Source of the DNA: an uncultured bacterium
Lineage (GTDB): Bacteria; Pseudomonadota; Gammaproteobacteria; Burkholderiales; Burkholderiaceae_E
DNA length: 40,091 nucleotides
Direction: 5' to 3'
NCBI GenBank assembly: GCA_903866395.1
Contig: CAIPNM010000404.1
Location: 1 to 40,091, forward strand
In this document: positions 35,717 to 40,091 of the stretch, in pieces
Numbering within the stretch: the stretch's first letter is position 1
Layout of the letters: every line of letters starts with the position of its first letter
Notes under the pieces: generated by a model
The model's input: the letters and a program-made list of their open reading frames with translations, nothing else
Told to the model about the DNA's origin: nothing
Database searches by the model: none
Program-made: the position numbers and the translations under genes

Positions 35717-36697
35717 ATGGCCGAAGCCAACGCACCAGCCGCGCCCGCTGCCGCTGACGGCGCACCGCCCGCTGACGCGGCAGCCGCGCCGGCCCCTGTA
35801 CGGCCCATCATCCGCAAGATCATCGTCGAAGAGGGTCATGGCGGTGCGCACGGCGGGGCCTGGAAAATCGCGCTTGCCGACATGATGACCGCGATGATGG
35901 CGTTCTTTCTGCTGATGTGGCTGCTGGGCGCCACCAACAGCAGTCAGCGAAAGAGCATCGCGGAATATTTCCGGCCCGCTTCCCACAGCCAGATCAAGTT
36001 CGGTGAGCTGGCAGGCTCCGATGGTCTGCTTGGTGGCCGCTCAATCGTCGATCCCGATGGCTTCCCATTCACCGCCAAACAGACGGCGATGCTCGAGCGG
36101 CTCACGCCGCGCGCTCAGGGTGGCCCCAGCACCGATCAGGGCGCCTCGCAGGAAGAGCAAAACGCGGAAGGGCCGCAGAAAGATGCGCCCAGTAACGATC
36201 CGTCGCGCGGACCGAAGCGCGTGGAAGATGAGCTCAATTTCGAAAAGCTCCAGGAAGAGCTGAAGGAAAAGCTCTCGGAGAGCCCGCAGCTGAAACAGCT
36301 ACAGGATCAGGTTCAGGTCTCGCGCGAAAAAGATGGGCTGCGTATCGAGATTATCGACAAGGCCGACTTCTCCATGTTCAAGCTCGGCACCTCCGATGTC
36401 GAGCCACGCGCGGCGGCGCTGCTCGCCGAGGTCGCCAAGTCGCTGCGCGATCTGCCCAACAAGCTCGCGGTACGCGGCCATACCGATAGCGTCGGATTCG
36501 CGCCCGGCACCGGCCGCAACAACTGGACGCTCTCCACCGAACGCGCCGACGCCACCCGCCGGCTGATGGAGGCCAATGGCGTCACCACGAAACGGTTCGA
36601 GCGGCTGGAGGGCGTTGCCGATACCGTTCCCTTCGTGCCAACAAATCCCGCTGATCCGCGCAATCGTCGAGTTAGTATCACGGTCCTCAATCAGTAG
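35717..36697 (+). CDS. motB: Flagellar motor stator protein MotB
   Basis: A 326-residue protein with one membrane helix (A-D-M-M-T-A-M-M-A-F-F-L-L-M-W-L-L) containing the proton-binding aspartate D55. A plug or linker region follows, and an OmpA-like peptidoglycan-binding domain (about residues 205-325) has the G-H-T-D-S-V-G-F motif and the final N-R-R-V-S-I-T-V. The first ~30 residues are an Ala/Pro-rich extension not present in E. coli MotB. GGAG precedes the ATG. No che or fli genes are in the window. The next gene starts 53 bp after it. Confidence 0.97.
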   Translation: MAEANAPAAPAAADGAPPADAAAAPAPVRPIIRKIIVEEGHGGAHGGAWKIALADMMTAMMAFFLLMWLLGATNSSQRKSIAEYFRPASHSQIKFGELAGSDGLLGGRSIVDPDGFPFTAKQTAMLERLTPRAQGGPSTDQGASQEEQNAEGPQKDAPSNDPSRGPKRVEDELNFEKLQEELKEKLSESPQLKQLQDQVQVSREKDGLRIEIIDKADFSMFKLGTSDVEPRAAALLAEVAKSLRDLPNKLAVRGHTDSVGFAPGTGRNNWTLSTERADATRRLMEANGVTTKRFERLEGVADTVPFVPTNPADPRNRRVSITVLNQ

Positions 36698-36750
36698 CTG
36701 CCGCGCTTTCGCCCTTGGGCGAGTTGCTCGAGCGGAACCGCGCCCCGCAG

Positions 36751-39700
36751 ATGTCTGCCGCCAACTTGCTTGATATCGCCCTGCTCCACCCGTCTGACGC
36801 GGACGGAGCTGCCCCCATCTCCGATGACTTCGCAGCCACCACGGCCACGACCGGTGTGGTGGCTGCGCGAGGCAAAATCGTTGGCCAGATCGAAACCGTG
36901 GGCGACGCCGACTGGTTCGCGGTCACACTCGAGGCGGGCGTCGCCTACCAGTTCGTCGCCGACACGCTGATCGCCCCGCTGGGCCCCAGCGCGCTGGGTA
37001 ACCCGAAGCTTCGTCTGCTCGACGCCTCGGGTCGCCCCCTCGTGGTTGATGACGACAGCTATATCGGCACCGACGCGCTCATCCAGTTCACCCCGCAGAC
37101 AAGCGGGCGCTGGTTTCTGGAGGTGAGCGGCTCAACCGGCCCCCCCACAACGGGTGCCTACGCGCTGATCGTGCAGGCCGATAGCGGCCATAACAAGCCC
37201 GCCCAGCTGGTGAGCTACACACTGAGCGAAAAGCGGCTCGAGGTGGTCTTCGATACCCCCATCGACGCGGTCACTTGGAATAGCAATGTGCTCGCGCAGC
37301 GCGGTAAGGGCGCAGCGCTCTCGCCCATCAGCCTGCAGGGCGCGCCCGAGGTCAGCGGACGCTCGCTCATCTTCAATCTAAGCGAGGCGATCGCTCCCGA
37401 CGAATACCTTCTTCTGCGCGGCACTGCGCTGCCCTCGCCCCGGGTGGTCACCGCTTTCGAATCATTCGCGCTGTTTGATGACACCACCACCAGCCTGATC
37501 CTGGGCGCTGACGGCGACACGATCATTGACGTGTCCGCACTCCCCGGAGACGTGGATATTCTCGATCTTGGCGGCAATAACCGCTTCGTCACGGGCTCGG
37601 CGTTCCGGTCAGCGATCACGGGCGGTGCGGGAAACGATCAGTACATCGTGGCGCGGGCCGACACCCCGATTCAGGACCTGGGCGGCACCGACAGTGCAAC
37701 GGCCCTGTCATCAGCCACCAAGCTGCCAAGCGATATCGAAACGGTCACCCTGGGTGCCGGCGCTACACCGCTTCCTTACTGGATTTCGGCGCTGGTGGCT
37801 GATGAGGGTGCGGGTCAGCGTTTTTCGCTGATGCTCGAGGACGGCCGAACCTATTCATATGCCTTTCCGCAAACAGCGCCCGATTACCTGGATGCGCGCT
37901 ACACCGCGGGCTTCAAGGGTTTTTCGGCTGCGCAGGCCGCTCAAGCTGAGGCCGCTCTTCAACTGATTGCGGCCTCGACGGGCCTGCGCTTTGTGGCGTC
38001 GAGCAACGCCGCGGACGAGGACCTGATCGCGTTCGCCCTCAACAGCCAGACCGATTCAGCGGGCTATGCGATCCATCCCCGAGGGGAGTGGCTAGGCAGC
38101 GACGTCTTCCTCAATGCCGCCACCATCGGCGCAACCGATCTCGCTAACGGCAGTTTTGGCGCCTACGCGCTCACCCATGAGATCGGTCACGCACTCGGCC
38201 TCAAACATCCTTTCAGCGCCACCGATGCAACCGGCGACCAGGCTGAACCACCGTATTTGAGCGCAGCCGAAGACCAGTCTGCGTTCACGATCATGACCTA
38301 CAGCGTCGCCAGCGCCGATCGTATGGTCCGACTGGGTCCGCTCGATGTGGCGGCGCTCCAGTACCTCTATGGGCCCAACCCGGGGGACCGCGCAGGCGCC
38401 GACCGATACACCGTGTCGCTCAGCACGGCTCATTTCATTTGGGACGGTGGCGGCGCCGATGTCATCGACCTCTCTGGGCTCGGGCTTGCAGCGAATGTTG
38501 GCCTCGAACCCGGTTACTGGGGTTTCGTGGGGGCGGCGCGGGCCAGCACCATCACCGCGCCCGGGCAGATCACGGTGAACTTCGGCACCGCTATCGAAGA
38601 TCTGGTCGGAACGCCCCACGGCGACCGCCTGACGGGAAATGCCTCCACAAACCGGATCCAAGCGGGCGCAGGTGACGATACGGTCGATGGCGGCGCGGGC
38701 GACGACTCGCTGGAGGGCGGCCCCGGGCGTGACAGCCTGATTGGCTCAGGCGGGAACGATGTGCTTGCGGGCGGCAGCGGTTCTGACATGCTCGTGGGCG
38801 GCGATGGCACCGACCGGGCGACGCTTGAGGGCAACCAGGCACAGTGGCAGCTCTACGCCAACACCGATCGCACCGAGCTGGCCGTACTCAACCGTGTCAC
38901 GCTCGAGCTTGACCGGCTGCGGTCCATCGAGAGCCTGCAGTTTTCCGATGCTGCGCAGGCGGTGCCTGCGCTGGGCATACCGGGCGTACTGATCGCTGAA
39001 GCGAACGACTTTGCACGCAGCGCAGAAGCCGCTCCGGTGCTGCCACCGCAGAGCCTCCGTGCAATGTGGGCTGGATCGCTCACCTCGGCTGATGCCGATG
39101 CGCTCCGAATCACCGTGCCAGCCGGTCATCGCCTGACCGGTGCCCGGCTGATTGACCTGGCTGGCAATGCGCCGGAGAGCGGGCTCAGCTGGTCGCTCAA
39201 GTCGCTCGCCACCGCTGATGCGCAGGTCGCGGCGGGCGGCACACTGTCACGGACCAGCGTCGGCACACAACTTCTCAACGCGGCACCTGTGCCCGGCAGC
39301 TATCTGCTCGAGCTCGGTAACGCGTCATCAACCGACACCGCAGACTACGCAGTTGAGCTTCTCCTCGCGCGCGTCAACACACGACCTTCCGGCACGCTCA
39401 ACATCACGGGTACGCCGAGAGCGGGTGAGCTGCTCACCCTCAGCCAGACGCTCACCGACCCCGATGGCATTCCCGCCGCGGGCGCAGCAGGCGCCATGAC
39501 TTTTCAATGGCGCTCAAATGGCGCAGCGATCGTCGGGGCAACGGGCACCACCTACCGCTTGTCGCCCGCCGATGTCGGCACCCGGATCACGGTGAGCGCC
39601 GCGTATACCGATCTGGGCGGAACCGCAGAGACCATGACCAGCGCGCCTACCAGCGCCGTGCTTGCGCCGCTGGCCATTGCCGCCGCTAACTACCGTGCGC

Positions 39701-40091
39701 TACCGCGGGTGCTGATCAAGACCTCGCTGGGCGACATGGTGATCGAACTGGAGGCCGACCGGGCACCGGTAACGGTCACCAATTTTCTGCGCTATGCCGA
39801 TACGAATTTCTATGACGGAACCGAATTTCACCGGATCATTTCCACCTTCATGGCGCAGGGCGGTGGGTACGATCTGGAAGGCACCAACTTCGTACGCCGC
39901 GCTTCAACGTTTTCGCCGATTCCCCTTGAACGCACCAGTACAACAGGTCTGAGCAACCTGACTGGCACGCTTGCCATGGCGCGCACCTCCGTTGCCGACA
40001 GCGCCACGAGCGAGTTCTTCATCAACCTGGCTGACAACCTGTTCCTCGATGCAGCCTATGCGAGCGACGGCAACGGCTATGCGGTATTCGG
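36751..40091 (+). CDS. Large secreted serralysin-type metalloprotease-RTX-cyclophilin fusion (3' end outside window)
   Basis: An uninterrupted frame of 1113 codons that runs off the window. Domains in order: a PPC-like beta domain (about residues 27-145, D-A-D-W-F); a SwmB-like strand-rich region (about 155-230); a short RTX-like stretch; a serralysin-type zinc protease with H-E-I-G-H-A-L-G-L-K-H at 476-486 and Met-turn M515 in T-I-M-T-Y-S; RTX nonapeptides (639-688); a second PPC-like region (about 780-870); an Ig-like domain (about 876-970); and a cyclophilin-type isomerase from about 986. The isomerase has F-H-R-I-I, F-M-A-Q-G-G and S-E-F-F-I-N, so key Arg, Phe and Gln residues remain. There is no signal peptide, fitting type I secretion. 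The ATG lacks a strong ribosome binding site; in-frame TTG codons (36715, 36724) are alternatives. Confidence 0.88.
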   Translation, partial: MSAANLLDIALLHPSDADGAAPISDDFAATTATTGVVAARGKIVGQIETVGDADWFAVTLEAGVAYQFVADTLIAPLGPSALGNPKLRLLDASGRPLVVDDDSYIGTDALIQFTPQTSGRWFLEVSGSTGPPTTGAYALIVQADSGHNKPAQLVSYTLSEKRLEVVFDTPIDAVTWNSNVLAQRGKGAALSPISLQGAPEVSGRSLIFNLSEAIAPDEYLLLRGTALPSPRVVTAFESFALFDDTTTSLILGADGDTIIDVSALPGDVDILDLGGNNRFVTGSAFRSAITGGAGNDQYIVARADTPIQDLGGTDSATALSSATKLPSDIETVTLGAGATPLPYWISALVADEGAGQRFSLMLEDGRTYSYAFPQTAPDYLDARYTAGFKGFSAAQAAQAEAALQLIAASTGLRFVASSNAADEDLIAFALNSQTDSAGYAIHPRGEWLGSDVFLNAATIGATDLANGSFGAYALTHEIGHALGLKHPFSATDATGDQAEPPYLSAAEDQSAFTIMTYSVASADRMVRLGPLDVAALQYLYGPNPGDRAGADRYTVSLSTAHFIWDGGGADVIDLSGLGLAANVGLEPGYWGFVGAARASTITAPGQITVNFGTAIEDLVGTPHGDRLTGNASTNRIQAGAGDDTVDGGAGDDSLEGGPGRDSLIGSGGNDVLAGGSGSDMLVGGDGTDRATLEGNQAQWQLYANTDRTELAVLNRVTLELDRLRSIESLQFSDAAQAVPALGIPGVLIAEANDFARSAEAAPVLPPQSLRAMWAGSLTSADADALRITVPAGHRLTGARLIDLAGNAPESGLSWSLKSLATADAQVAAGGTLSRTSVGTQLLNAAPVPGSYLLELGNASSTDTADYAVELLLARVNTRPSGTLNITGTPRAGELLTLSQTLTDPDGIPAAGAAGAMTFQWRSNGAAIVGATGTTYRLSPADVGTRITVSAAYTDLGGTAETMTSAPTSAVLAPLAIAAANYRALPRVLIKTSLGDMVIELEADRAPVTVTNFLRYADTNFYDGTEFHRIISTFMAQGGGYDLEGTNFVRRASTFSPIPLERTSTTGLSNLTGTLAMARTSVADSATSEFFINLADNLFLDAAYASDGNGYAVF
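38665..38817 (+). repeat. RTX nonapeptide calcium-binding repeats (coding)
   Basis: Five to six tandem copies of the G-G-x-G-x-D-x-U-x type inside the protease-cyclophilin frame (residues 639-688), such as G-A-G-D-D-T-V-D-G and G-S-G-S-D-M-L-V-G. They form a calcium-filled beta-roll in known RTX proteins, folding after secretion. Confidence 0.9.

Overview
The window is about 40 kb of GC-rich, densely coding DNA. Gene content and order point to a betaproteobacterium, most likely of the Burkholderiales. The pointers are orphan tripartite-tricarboxylate (Bug) and TAXI-type binding proteins, a ubiE-tim44-ubiJ run next to HIT and DUF971 genes, a giant FAD/Fe-S oxidoreductase, and a pmd-type protocatechuate 4,5-cleavage cluster laid out as in Comamonas. 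I see no tRNA, rRNA, CRISPR array, transposase or phage gene. The species is an inference.

Layout. 1-2908 (+): the end of a TRAP transporter large permease, then a phytanoyl-CoA-dioxygenase-like enzyme, an isocitrate lyase/PEP mutase-family enzyme and purU. 2921-5702: a 41-residue membrane peptide and a periplasmic binding protein (-), with a divergent TAXI binding protein (+). 5761-15479 (-): a long same-strand run holding yqaA-like, the 1336-residue FAD/Fe-S oxidoreductase, an SDR, HIT, DUF971, ubiE, tim44-like, ubiJ, and an SDR with a degenerate active site where ubiB usually sits. 15649-20915 (+): ilvA, hemA, prfA, prmC and grxD. 20982-26810 (-): a complete set for ring cleavage of protocatechuate and conversion to pyruvate and oxaloacetate (ligJ, ligK, an extra DUF1932 dehydrogenase, ligI, ligA, ligB, ligC homologues), preceded by an orphan Bug-type receptor (26950-27921). 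28153-29171 (+): ubiX coupled to a universal stress protein. 29192-31425 (-): pdxH and an rhlE-type helicase. 31648-34525: a small anchored protein, a membrane-anchored carbonic-anhydrase-like protein that has lost catalytic residues, an adhesin-E-like secreted protein and a FemAB-like acyltransferase. 34569-36697 (+): a sigma-28-type promoter, a small two-helix membrane protein and motAB. 36751-40091 (+): an open reading frame running off the end that joins a PPC domain, a serralysin-type zinc metalloprotease, RTX calcium-binding repeats, an Ig-like domain and a cyclophilin-type prolyl isomerase.

How the genes work together. The 21-27 kb block is one catabolic operon for lignin-derived protocatechuate. 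UbiE, UbiJ, UbiX and perhaps Tim44 serve ubiquinone synthesis and the membrane. HemA, PrfA and PrmC form the usual haem and release-factor group. MotAB is the flagellar stator. The most unusual items are the protease-RTX-cyclophilin fusion, the carbonic-anhydrase-like pseudoenzyme, the extra dehydrogenase and the 9-bp stem-loop inside the protocatechuate operon, and several start codons placed exactly 6 nt after a -10-like hexamer with no ribosome binding site, which suggests leaderless transcripts.
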